NCBI RefSeq assembly: GCF_001050015.1
Contig: NZ_CVTB01000022.1
Location: 1 to 64,000, forward strand
Direction: 5' to 3'
DNA from: Mycolicibacterium malmesburyense
GTDB taxonomy: Bacteria > Actinomycetota > Actinomycetes > Mycobacteriales > Mycobacteriaceae
Length of the DNA stretch: 64,000 nucleotides
Shown here: piece by piece, positions 54,977-63,480 of the stretch
Numbering within the stretch: the stretch's first letter is position 1
Layout of the letters: each line of letters begins with the position of its first letter
Position numbers and translations under genes: made by a program
The notes under the pieces: generated by a model
What the model saw: the letters and a program-made list of their open reading frames with translations, nothing else
Told to the model about the DNA's origin: nothing
Databases searched by the model: none

Positions 54977-56222
54977 GCGCGCCCACAACGCGTTCGCTGG
55001 TGAACTCGATCGGGAGTGTCATGGGACCGGTCATACCCAACAAAGACTTCCACGGGGCCGGACCGATGCGACGGGGCGCATCGAGACGCTGAGTAAGGAC
55101 CACAAGTGCTTCGGCCAGCTCGCGGCGGGCGAGGTTGGCTCCCAGGCAGTAATGCGCACCGCCGCCGAACGTCAGAATCGGTGGAACGTCCTTGCGGCTG
55201 ATGTCGAAGCGATCAGCATCGTGATAGATCGCCGGATCGCGATTGGCCGCAAAGGTGTTGACGAGGATGAAGGTTCCCGCCGGGAACAGGTAGCCGCCGA
55301 ATTCGGCGTCTTCCAGAGCGGCCCGCGGCGCGATGCTGGCCGCCGGCGAGTGGCGCATGCTCTCCTCGACGGCCTGCATCGCCAGTTCGGGTTGGTCGCG
55401 CAGCCTCATCCACTGGTCGGGGTGCTCACAGAGCACCTGCACCGACGCCGCAAGTTGGTTGCGCGTCGTGTCGGTTCCCGCCATCAGGAAGCCCGCCACC
55501 AGCATGCGGAGTTCGTCGAGATTCAGCCGGTCGCCGTCGCTTTCGGCGCGGATGAGTTCGGAGAGCAGATCGTCGGTCAGGTTGTTCCGGCGGGCGGCGA
55601 CCATTTGGTCGACGTAGGCGTCGAGCTCACCCCACGCCCGCATGATCGCGGACTCGTCGAAGTTGACGTCCGGTTGAAAGTTGAGGGCCTTGAAGATTTC
55701 TTCGGTCCAATCTGCGAACAGATGCCAATCCACGCTCGGCGCACCGATGAGCGCGCACATGATCGGAGTGGGGTAGGGGCGGGCAATGTCGGTCACGACG
55801 TCGCAGCTGCCGGCGTCCACCACCCGATCGATCAGCCCGTTGATCACCTCGCGAATCGTGTCTTGCAGGCGTGACGTTGCGCGGGGAGTGAACGCCTTGG
55901 ACACGAGTTTGCGTAAGCGGACATGCGCCGCACCCTCCAGGCCCAGGAGGCTGTTCGCCATCTTGTCGAACAACGGCCCCGACGTGATGCCTTGAGATGC
56001 CAGGGTGATACCGGGTGGTAGGCGGAACCGGCTGTCGCGCAGCATATCCCTGGCCAGCTCGTACGACAGGATTTCCGGGCCGAACGGGCCGATGGCGATG
56101 GGTGCACGTGCCTGCGCCGCTCGCACATCCTCGAAGATGTCGTGCGGCGTGGCGTCGAGACCGTAATTGAAGGTCGGCAGGTCAGCGTCGAAGACGCTGG
56201 GAGCGGTGCTGGTCGCGCTCAT
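54969..56222 (-). CDS. Cytochrome P450
   Basis: 417 residues. Haem-binding loop FGGGAHYCLG with Cys359; I-helix oxygen-binding AGTDTTRNQ; K-helix ESMR with HSPAASIAPR. A soluble class I actinobacterial P450. CYP family cannot be named from sequence reading alone. The TetR gene follows with an 8-bp overlap; a luciferase-like oxidoreductase and a GMC oxidoreductase lie upstream on the same strand, suggesting a catabolic unit. Confidence 0.94.
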   Translation of the reverse strand: MSATSTAPSVFDADLPTFNYGLDATPHDIFEDVRAAQARAPIAIGPFGPEILSYELARDMLRDSRFRLPPGITLASQGITSGPLFDKMANSLLGLEGAAHVRLRKLVSKAFTPRATSRLQDTIREVINGLIDRVVDAGSCDVVTDIARPYPTPIMCALIGAPSVDWHLFADWTEEIFKALNFQPDVNFDESAIMRAWGELDAYVDQMVAARRNNLTDDLLSELIRAESDGDRLNLDELRMLVAGFLMAGTDTTRNQLAASVQVLCEHPDQWMRLRDQPELAMQAVEESMRHSPAASIAPRAALEDAEFGGYLFPAGTFILVNTFAANRDPAIYHDADRFDISRKDVPPILTFGGGAHYCLGANLARRELAEALVVLTQRLDAPRRIGPAPWKSLLGMTGPMTLPIEFTSERVVGAHA

Positions 56223-56240
56223 GAGGTGCTCGTCTTCCGC

Positions 56241-56262
56241 AGATTAGACGTTACTGTCTCAA
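56241..56262 (-). promoter_or_regulatory. Possible P450 promoter -10 and operator
   Basis: On the minus strand TAATCT (56246-56241) can act as -10, about 20 bp before ATG 56222. TTGAGAC and GTCTAA flank it as an imperfect inverted repeat. A TetR operator is a reasonable guess, but the symmetry is weak. Confidence 0.3.
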
Positions 56263-56446
56263 GCGTATGACCACTTCTCGCAGCCGTCAATGAAAAACCT
56301 CTTGCTGTCCACGTTGGGTCGCGTGCCACCTGTGGATGATCATACGGATTCTGACTGTACGTCTATCCTGCGGAGGCAGCCGCCCGAGAGCGTTTAGCGC
56401 TGGTCCAGGAATCCGCCTGGAGATGCGACTGTCGGCCAGGCTAGGG

Positions 56447-57256
56447 TCACCCGTGGTCGCGCCATGTGACGACCTGCTTGAGAGGGGTGAGATCGTAACC
56501 GTTGTCGGCGGTGAGTTCGGTCTGGAACAGCGTCACGCCTGCTTCGCGGAAGGCGTCGGCGCTCTTCTCGTTCTTCCAGAGCGTCGAGCGTTCGATGTCC
56601 GCCCCGTTGCGCCCGAATGTCGCTGCCAATTCGTCGACGCGGTCACTCAAACGGCGGAACGCATCGAGATCCTGAAATGCGTGCCAAATATCGGCGTGCC
56701 TGGCGACGGCGGGCAGCGAACGCTTGGGCCCCGTGCCACCGATGAGGACCGGTATCTTACGCACGGGCGGCGGAATCAATGCGGCGAGCCGGTTTTCGAT
56801 GCGAATCAGGCTCTCGTCGAACAGATCGAAGCGGGAGCCGAAGGTGCCGAAGTCGTAACCGTAGGTGGCGTAATCCTTTTCGTACCAGCCCGCGCCGAGG
56901 CCCAGGATGAGCCTGCCGCCGCTGATGTGATCAACGGTGCGCGCCATGTCGGCGAGCAGGTCCGGATTGCGATAGCCCACGCCGGTGACGAGCAGTCCGA
57001 TCTCCGCGTGTGAGGTGATCTCGCCCCACGACGCGAGCGCGGTCCAGCCCTCGAAGTTGGAGACGTCGGGTTGTTCCTCTCTGAGAACAGGTTTGCCGTC
57101 GACGATGGCCTCCACCGCTGGGCGGTGGAAGTGGTCGTAGCCGAAGATCACATCGACGCCAAGGTCGTCGGCGGCCAGCACGACGTCGCGCCACGTGCGG
57201 TAATCGGGCGTTCCGCCGGGCTGGATCTGCACGGCGACGCGTACGGGACGGGTCAT
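56447..57256 (-). CDS. Luciferase-like (F420-type) oxidoreductase
   Basis: 269 residues from ATG 57256 (MTRPVRVAVQIQPGGTPDY). TIM-barrel LLM motifs: DVIFGYDHFHRP, ITSHAEIGLLVTGVGYRNP, GGRLILGLGAGWYEKDY and IPVLIGGTGPKRSL. These match F420-dependent LLM oxidoreductases of actinobacteria. It lies between the GMC oxidoreductase and the P450, all on the minus strand. Confidence 0.9.
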   Translation of the reverse strand: MTRPVRVAVQIQPGGTPDYRTWRDVVLAADDLGVDVIFGYDHFHRPAVEAIVDGKPVLREEQPDVSNFEGWTALASWGEITSHAEIGLLVTGVGYRNPDLLADMARTVDHISGGRLILGLGAGWYEKDYATYGYDFGTFGSRFDLFDESLIRIENRLAALIPPPVRKIPVLIGGTGPKRSLPAVARHADIWHAFQDLDAFRRLSDRVDELAATFGRNGADIERSTLWKNEKSADAFREAGVTLFQTELTADNGYDLTPLKQVVTWRDHG

Positions 57257-57411
57257 GGATGCTCCTGAGTCGGGGAAGGGGCGACTCTTGAGCCAAGTCA
57301 TCGGCTGCGCGGTTTTATTCCTGGCACGTTGTTCGCGACCGACTCGAGTTCCGCCAGTGCCTCCTGGATGTGCAAGATTTGAACGCCGGCCATTACCTCG
57401 CCTGATGGGGG

Positions 57412-59115
57412 CTAGCGGTGGCTCTTCAAGATCGCCCGCGCTGCGCGCTCCGCGATCAGCATGACCGGCGCGTTGGTGTTTCCAGAAGTGATGGTGGGCA
57501 TCGCCGAAGCGTCAACCACGCGGAGACCGGCCACGCGAGACACGCGGAAGTCGGTGTCTAGCACCGTGCTTTCAGACCGCGGCATGCCGTTTGAATCGAA
57601 GGCTCCCATCGCGCAGGTACCCACCGGGTGGAAGATCGTCGTCCCCAGTTCACTGGCGGCTCGAAGCAGGTCTTCGTCGCTCACCAGTTGCGCGCCGGGG
57701 AGCATCTCTTCGGGGCAATAGCGAGCGAGGGCCGGCGCCGCCATGATCTGCCGGGTCATTCGGAGCCCTCGCACCGCGATCGCACGATCGGCGTCAGTGG
57801 ACAGGTAGTTGCAGGAGATCCTCGGCTTCGACAGCGGATCCGAATCGGCGATACGCACATGGCCGCGCGAGCTGGGGCGCAGATTGCAGACCGAGGGCGT
57901 GATGGCTGCGAACGGGTGTAGAGGTTCGCCAAACTTCGGCAACGACAGAGGCTGTACATGCCACTCCAGATCGGGGCTGGCCAGAGCGGGGTCGCTTTTC
58001 GCGAAGGCCCCCAGTGTGGACGGCGGCATGGTCATGGGTCCCGATCTCAGTAGTAGGTACTGAATTCCCATGCCCGCGCGGGTGATCCAGTTCCGATAGA
58101 GCGTGTTGACGGTCCGCGCGCCGCGGATACGGTAGACGCTGCGAATCTGCAGATGGTCCTGGAGGTTTTCACCCACGCCTGGCAGGTCGACGGTCACCGG
58201 CACTTGGTGCTGGGTGAGCAGCCCGGCCGGGCCGAGGCCCGAGACCTGCATCAGGTGAGGGGAGCCGATGGCACCGGCGCTCAGGATCACCTCCCGGCGG
58301 GCTTGCACGTCGAAGATTTGGCCGTCTTTGAGCAGACGCACGCCGGTCGCGCGGTGCCGGGCAGTTGTCCAAGCCCCGCGGCGCTGATCCTCGTGGACCT
58401 GCTCGTTCATCAGCAGCTGTAAAGCCTGGGCCTTTGTGTAGACGGTGAGATTGGGTCGGTGGGTGATGGGGTGCAAGAAGGCGTCGGCCATCGACCAGCG
58501 CCTGCCGCGTCGTTGATTGACGTGAAAGTACGCACTACCGGAGTTGTCTCCGCGGTTGAACTCGTCGATCGGCTCGATGCCCAACTCGGCAGCGGCGGCC
58601 TGCCAGGCGTCCAGGATCTTCCAGCGCACACGCGGCCGCTCGACCCGGATCTCGCCGGCGTCACCGTGCCAGTCGTCGGCGCCGCCGAAGTAGTTTTCCA
58701 GCTCTTTGTAGATCGCCAGTGTCTCGCCGGGACAGTCCGGGCCACCCCAGAGCCACCGCTCGTCGCCGGTGGCTTGCGCCCACAGCTCGTAATCGCTTGC
58801 CTGCCCACGCATGTGGATCATCGCGTTGATCGACGAGCAGCCGCCGATCACGCGGCCCCGCGCGTAGATGATGCTGCGGCCGGCCAAGCCTGGGTCGGGC
58901 TCCGTCGTAAAGCACCAGTCGGTGCGGGGGTTGGCAATCGTGTACAGATAGCCGACCGGCACCTTGATCCAGAACCAGTTGTCTCTGCCGCCGGCCTCGA
59001 TCAACAGCACCCGGTGGTCAGGGTTGGCGCTGAGCCGGTTGGCGAGCAGGCAGCCCGCACTACCTGCGCCCACGATGATGTAGTCGTATTCGGGGACAGG
59101 GCTGGATTCCGGCAC
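57412..59115 (-). CDS. GMC-family FAD oxidoreductase
   Basis: 567 residues. FAD motif GAGSAG (residues 16-21), GMC signatures GRVIGGCSSINAMIHMRG and GAIGSPHLMQVSGLGP, and active-site FHPVGTCAMG with a second residue near SGNTNAP. It oxidises an alcohol, as in choline-dehydrogenase-like enzymes; the substrate is unknown. ATG 59115 directly precedes the FAD-binding segment. Part of the minus-strand catabolic-looking block. Confidence 0.92.
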   Translation of the reverse strand: MPESSPVPEYDYIIVGAGSAGCLLANRLSANPDHRVLLIEAGGRDNWFWIKVPVGYLYTIANPRTDWCFTTEPDPGLAGRSIIYARGRVIGGCSSINAMIHMRGQASDYELWAQATGDERWLWGGPDCPGETLAIYKELENYFGGADDWHGDAGEIRVERPRVRWKILDAWQAAAAELGIEPIDEFNRGDNSGSAYFHVNQRRGRRWSMADAFLHPITHRPNLTVYTKAQALQLLMNEQVHEDQRRGAWTTARHRATGVRLLKDGQIFDVQARREVILSAGAIGSPHLMQVSGLGPAGLLTQHQVPVTVDLPGVGENLQDHLQIRSVYRIRGARTVNTLYRNWITRAGMGIQYLLLRSGPMTMPPSTLGAFAKSDPALASPDLEWHVQPLSLPKFGEPLHPFAAITPSVCNLRPSSRGHVRIADSDPLSKPRISCNYLSTDADRAIAVRGLRMTRQIMAAPALARYCPEEMLPGAQLVSDEDLLRAASELGTTIFHPVGTCAMGAFDSNGMPRSESTVLDTDFRVSRVAGLRVVDASAMPTITSGNTNAPVMLIAERAARAILKSHR

Positions 59116-59347
59116 CGGTTCCTCCGTTGGCGTTGGGTGCGTGTCCTAGTGTGCGCGACGAGGACGCGGTACAAGCACATTCCTCGTGCGTGCTGATGGA
59201 GTTCACCGAGCAGCGATCGACTACGTTCTTCGAGGTACTGACTCCGCGGGCTCAGCACCCAGGCCAACCAACCCGTCGCACACGAAGCGACAATAGGGGA
59301 GATGCGGCACTGGAAAGGGATTTGCTTTGCTCGGCACTGCAGCCTGA

Positions 59348-60237
59348 TCAGATGCCGAGGACGTCGCGAGCGCGGTCTATCTCCTCGGGATCGGCGGTCG
59401 TCGGGATTAGCCTGAGTTCGTCGAGACCCACTTCGCGTGCGCCGTTCACGGCGGCAAGGAGCGCGGACGCCCCACAGTTGAGGATCCCTGTGGTCGGAGC
59501 CGTCAGGTAAGAGGCGGCCGGTCCGGTTGCGACGACCTCCTGATCCCAGAAGTCCCGTACATGCTCCCTGAGTTGGTCCTCCGGGTCGGGACCGAGCGCG
59601 AACCAGATCGGCGTGGAGAAGTGTGGCTTTTCTGTTCTGCCGGCCGCCTGCCAAGCCTCGATCACGCGCTGACGCTGCGCAGCCAGTGCCTCGGCATCGA
59701 AGTGCAGTGAATTCGCCGGATCGCTCACCCCGGCCGCCCATTGCGCGGCTCGAGCGAGCGCCTTCGGCCCGACGAGGGGATGCCCGCAGCCTGGGCCGGC
59801 GCCGGTCCTACGGGATGGTGTCCCTCGACGGGGGGCTCCTGGGCCCACACCTTGCGCATCGACGCTACCGCTTCGTCCATGCGCTGACGCTTCCGGTCGA
59901 GCGAACTGCCGACGGCGACGTAGTCCTCATCCCATGCGCCAATGCCGACCCCGAGCGTCAGGCGCCCGCCAGACAGCACATCTATGGTCGCCATATCTTT
60001 CGCGAACATGACCGGGTCTCGCATGGGGAGTGTGACGATATCCGTCCAGAGCCGCACTCGTTCGGTCACTGCGGCCGCGGCAGCAAGTTGCGGAACGACC
60101 GACCAGCTGTGTGGATAGAGCAACCGTTCATAGGTGACGAGGCCGTGCCACGGCCCTTCGTCGATCTTGCGGTACCACGCGAGCTCCGTGTCGCGCCCGT
60201 GAGGAAAGAGGGTCGGAAGTCCCATGCTGATATGCAT
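59348..60237 (-). pseudogene. Broken luciferase-like oxidoreductase
   Basis: The 5' part (ATG 60237, MHISMGLPTLFPHGRD, to about 59775) encodes GGRLTLGVGIGAWDEDY and other LLM motifs. The 3' part is in another frame (about 59770 to 59348) with VGPKALARAAQWAAG, FSTPIWFALG and a normal C-terminus. The join, near GIP/LVGPK, lacks the few residues of the usual LLVGGxGPK loop, so a short frame-shifting deletion (about 10-14 bp) is the simplest reading. First member of the minus-strand block, upstream of the GMC gene. Confidence 0.8.
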
Positions 60238-60898
60238 TGGAGGTGTTGCATCCCTTTCCGGGTAAGTGTGACGACGCCGATCCATAGTCCATCAGATTGC
60301 CGTCAAGACATCGCCATCGGACCACCCAGCGGGAACGATGACCCGGTCGAGGTGTGGAGGTGGGACGTTGAACCGTCTCCCGCAGTAAACGGACATTAGT
60401 GGTAACCCGCGTCTGATTCCGCCGCAATCCGGTCGGGAGTGGCGCGCTGTGGAGGCGGGTAAGAACCAGTGGGAGGTAGGTCTGCCGCGACGCGGGCACA
60501 AGTCGGCATCCCCGTCGATTGCCCGTCGCGCTCTGTGCGGTTCGTTTGCTGCTGGGTGTTCCCCCGGCAGGCGACATGTCGTGCGGGTTCGTTCGCCGTT
60601 ATGGAGGCTGTTGGCCAGACGCGGTTGTGCTGTAACAGTTGGTTGAGTGTGCGGGACTATTACTCACGTTCCTCAAGGTCCGGCCTTTCCTCCTAGGGAA
60701 TAGTCTTGTCTGTAGCGGTGTCATCCACGTCAGCTCGTCGAGTTGGCCGGCAGGCTCCTGCAGAGCCGGTGGAGTTCACCGTGTGCGGTGGACGAGGGTC
60801 CACCGGCGATGAATCACCGATCAGCAGTCGCGAGAAGCAGACTCCCTGGTGGGCAACCTATCTCGAAAGCGCGCGCAGTTTCCGCTTGATCCAAAACC

Positions 60899-61165
60899 TC
60901 AGTCAGTCGGCGAGGTGCGGCGCTCGATTTCCCAGGGTCCTGCTGGCGCGCACGGTAGGCCCACGTCCCGCAGCGTCAGGATGCCTGCGGGTGCTGCAGC
61001 TACGTTGTGGACCGCGTTGACCGCAGGCATCGCCGTCATGGTGTCCCATTCGTGATTGCCCCAGTGTTCCGGTGGAACGAACCGAATGCGGCTCTGCACC
61101 TCTGGCTCGCCAGCGATGACGACGTGATTCACTATGACGCCGACTTTGAGATTGCCGCAGAGGTA
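60899..61165 (-). pseudogene. C-terminal remnant of a dihydrodipicolinate-reductase-like protein
   Basis: An 88-codon frame opens after a stop at 61166-61168 and ends at 60899. Its sequence (VVIAGEPEVQSRIRFVPPEH, then GNHEWDTMTAMPAVNAVHNV and ILTLRDVGLPCAPAGPW) looks like the C-terminal domain of NAD(P)H-dependent DapB-like reductases. Nothing of the N-terminal Rossmann domain is seen upstream, so the 5' part is lost. Recognition is from pattern memory only. Confidence 0.45.
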
Positions 61166-61321
61166 CTACCGTTCCGGCATCGATGGGTTCTCGAACGGGG
61201 AACTATCTAACTGTTTGACTGCAAAAGCCCTGGGCGGCAAAGCAATATGCAGTGGTTCAGTTGACATAATGTGGCTTATCGGCATTTGGGTTACCTGGGC
61301 GGATTCGTCTGGGAGGGTCGG

Positions 61322-61376
61322 CCCCTTAACGGGTTGATTGCCCTCACCTGGTGCGCGTGATCAACCCCTTAAGGGG
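61322..61376. repeat. 17-bp inverted repeat with 21-nt spacer
   Basis: CCCCTTAACGGGTTGAT (61322-61338) and ATCAACCCCTTAAGGGG (61360-61376) are inverted copies with one mismatch. The right copy is part of a perfect 16-bp palindrome, AACCCCTTAAGGGGTT (61363-61378). It could be a terminator, a protein-binding site or the end of a lost mobile element. Confidence 0.7.
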
Positions 61377-61523
61377 TTTGACTGCCTGCGCACGCACGGA
61401 GTCGACACTCGCGCGTGCGACGCGCATGACGCGCCCGCGCATACCTCTCGGCGGTTGTACCTTAAGTCGACGGCATCGACGACAACGGCGCTTCCCCGAC
61501 TCCCCGTCTGCCCGACCACTTTT

Positions 61524-61536
61524 CGTCACTGTGACG
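61524..61536. promoter_or_regulatory. CGTCACTGTGACG palindrome, copy 1
   Basis: A perfect 6+1+6 palindrome, repeated identically at 61761-61773, 237 bp away. Both lie upstream of the urea carboxylase operon. On the reverse strand this copy also reads GTCAC-N6-GAAAA, close to a GlnR half-site. Confidence 0.4.
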
Positions 61537-61760
61537 TTTCTTCGCAGTGCGGCGGGCCAGCGAATGTTGCGTGACCCAGAGCGGATTGCTGCCTCAGGCG
61601 CAACCGCCAGCCGATCATCGTCGATAAGCCCTGCCCTGGGACGATGCGGGCGACGCTACGCGGAACAACGGCAAGCCGCCTCCGAAGACGAGCCCGCGTG
61701 TACGCGCCCAAAAGCGTGCCCACCACCCCGCGTATCGAACCCACGTGGCGCCCACCATTA

Positions 61761-61773
61761 CGTCACTGTGACG
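61761..61773. promoter_or_regulatory. CGTCACTGTGACG palindrome, copy 2
   Basis: Identical to the copy at 61524-61536. On the plus strand the right half continues as GTGAC-N6-TGAAC (61768-61783), again close to the GlnR pattern. Confidence 0.4.
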
Positions 61774-61816
61774 AATTGTGAACGCGGAGTGGCCGTCGCC
61801 TCATCCGTCCATACCT

Positions 61817-61927
61817 GTCACCTGACAGAAACATTCGCGATCCACTGTTAACCCTTGCCGCGGGATCGGTTACTCCGCGGCAACCACCACAGCCGCCAGA
61901 ACTTGAAAACTGTCACTCGACAGGAAC
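61817..61927 (+). promoter_or_regulatory. Cluster of GlnR-like half-sites upstream of the urea carboxylase operon
   Basis: Three sequences fit the actinobacterial GlnR pattern GTnAC-N6-GnAAC exactly: GTCAC-N6-GAAAC (61817-61832), GTTAC-N6-GCAAC (61869-61884) and GTCAC-N6-GGAAC (61912-61927). The last ends 45 bp before the first gene's GTG. The first two half-sites of each also form CTGTCA/TGACAG-type palindromes. GlnR is the nitrogen regulator of actinobacteria, which suits a urea-degrading operon. Confidence 0.6.
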
Positions 61928-61972
61928 GCCACCCGACAGGTGGGACAACACGATTTCCGGCGGGAGCAGTCA

Positions 61973-62833
61973 GTGACCACCGACACCACGTCCGCGACGG
62001 CCACCACGGCCGGCGCCCGAGTGCATGCACGCGGTCAGCATGGCCGCACGGCCGAGTTCATGCGTCATGTACCGGCGTCATCGTCCCCGACGGCCCCCGA
62101 CGGGATACCCGCACAGAACCTCGTGTGGTCGGAAACCATTGCGCCCGGCGGATATACGACCGCGATGTTCGCCCGCGGCACCCGCATCCGCCTCACCGAT
62201 GCCGCTGGAGACGCGTGCGCGCACCTGCTCCTTCACCGCGCCGACGCACCACACGAACGCCTCAACGTGGCCGACACCGTCAAGGTGCCGTGGCAAGCCT
62301 ACCTCGGCACCAATCATCCGCTGCTCAGCGGGTTCGGGCGCGTCTTGGCCACCATCGTTTCGGACACCTCCGGCAAACATGATGCGCTGACCGGAACCAC
62401 CACGCGCGCAGGTAATCTCGACCGCTACGGCGCCGCCTCGCCGGAATCCGACTCCCCCGCCGGCCGCGAACTGTTCACAGTTGCCGCGCTCAAACACGGC
62501 CTGGACACGCGCGACCTGCCGCCCTCGATCTCGTTCTTCAAGGGCGTGCGGGTCGACGCCGACGGCACGTTCCGCTGGCAGGGCTCGGCCGGTGCCGGTG
62601 CCAACGTGGATCTGCTCTTACATGTAGACTCGATTGTGTTGCTGGCCAACACAACTCATCCGTTGGATCCGCGGCCGGCGTTCACCTGCTCACCCCTTCT
62701 CATGCACGCCTGGCCGGCCCTCACCGACATGCAACGGCTCGTCAGCGGAAACCTCGCGGGGCCGTTGGGCCCCGAGCACCGCCAAGCCATCGCCAACACC
62801 GACGCCGACCTCATTGCGAGAGGACAACTGTGA
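61973..62833 (+). CDS. Urea carboxylase-associated protein 1 (DUF1989)
   Basis: 286 residues. DUF1989 core: [40 protein letters not shown] and [17 protein letters not shown], then the [18 protein letters not shown] block, as in UAAP1 proteins. These accompany ATP-dependent urea (or guanidine) carboxylases in nitrogen assimilation. GTG 61973 has CGGGAG 7 bp upstream. It is coupled to the next gene by a 4-bp overlap. Confidence 0.88.
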   Translation: MTTDTTSATATTAGARVHARGQHGRTAEFMRHVPASSSPTAPDGIPAQNLVWSETIAPGGYTTAMFARGTRIRLTDAAGDACAHLLLHRADAPHERLNVADTVKVPWQAYLGTNHPLLSGFGRVLATIVSDTSGKHDALTGTTTRAGNLDRYGAASPESDSPAGRELFTVAALKHGLDTRDLPPSISFFKGVRVDADGTFRWQGSAGAGANVDLLLHVDSIVLLANTTHPLDPRPAFTCSPLLMHAWPALTDMQRLVSGNLAGPLGPEHRQAIANTDADLIARGQL

Positions 62834-63480
62834 GCACCGCCATCGCCGAACCCCTGGTCAGCGGATCGATCGTCCTCGACCAGCACGTGCCCGCCCGCGC
62901 CGCCTGGTCGGCCGTGGTGGCCGCCGGGGACGTGCTGACCATCGTCGACTTGGCCGGCAACCAGGCTGTCGACTGCCTGCTCTACGCCGCAGCCGACACC
63001 CGCGTGCGCTACAGCGCACCCGAAACCATCCGCCAACAAGGCCGCATCACTCTGACCACCGGATCGGTGCTGCGCGCCGATACGGGCGCCCCGCTGATGA
63101 CCGTCGTCGCGGACGAGGTCGGCGCACACGACACCCTGGGTGGCGCCTGCTCCAAGGAGTCGAACACGTTGCGATACGGCCAGCACACGCGCGCCCAGCA
63201 CGGCTGCATGGAGAACTTCCTGCTGGAAGGGTCGCGCTGGGGTCTGGGCGCCCGCGACCTGGCCAGCAACATCAACTGGTTCATGAACGTGCCCGTCGAC
63301 CCGGACGGCGCACTCGGCATCGTCGATGGACTGTCCGCACCCGGCAAGCGGGTGGCGCTGCGCGCCGACGTCGACACGCTGGTCCTGGTGTCGAACTGTC
63401 CGCAGATCAACAACCCCTGCAACGCGTTCGACCCGACCCCGGTCCGCATGATCGTCACCCGCTCCGAGGGCAGCGCATGA
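62830..63480 (+). CDS. Urea carboxylase-associated protein 2 (DUF1989)
   Basis: 216 residues. DUF1989 core: [52 protein letters not shown] and [14 protein letters not shown], with the conserved cysteines in [15 protein letters not shown]. It works with the carboxylase, possibly in metal-dependent substrate delivery; the exact step is not known. GTGA overlap with UAAP1 and ATGA overlap with the carboxylase. Confidence 0.88.
   Translation: MSTAIAEPLVSGSIVLDQHVPARAAWSAVVAAGDVLTIVDLAGNQAVDCLLYAAADTRVRYSAPETIRQQGRITLTTGSVLRADTGAPLMTVVADEVGAHDTLGGACSKESNTLRYGQHTRAQHGCMENFLLEGSRWGLGARDLASNINWFMNVPVDPDGALGIVDGLSAPGKRVALRADVDTLVLVSNCPQINNPCNAFDPTPVRMIVTRSEGSA

Larger units (their letters stand above)
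60238..61972. other. Gene-poor region with remnants and regulatory repeats
   Basis: About 1.7 kb without an intact gene. It is less GC-rich than most of the window. Contents seen: a C-terminal reductase remnant, a strong 17-bp inverted repeat, two CGTCACTGTGACG palindromes and GlnR-like half-sites. Short ORFs here lack family sequence or good ribosome-binding sites. Confidence 0.6.

Noticed and set aside
60706..61020. 104-codon plus-strand ORF
   Set aside because: It overlaps the reductase remnant in the opposite strand, which has clear family-like sequence.
61351..61851. 166-codon plus-strand ORF in the gene-poor gap
   Set aside because: No ribosome-binding site, atypical amino-acid mix, and it spans the palindromes and a GlnR-like site; treated as non-coding.
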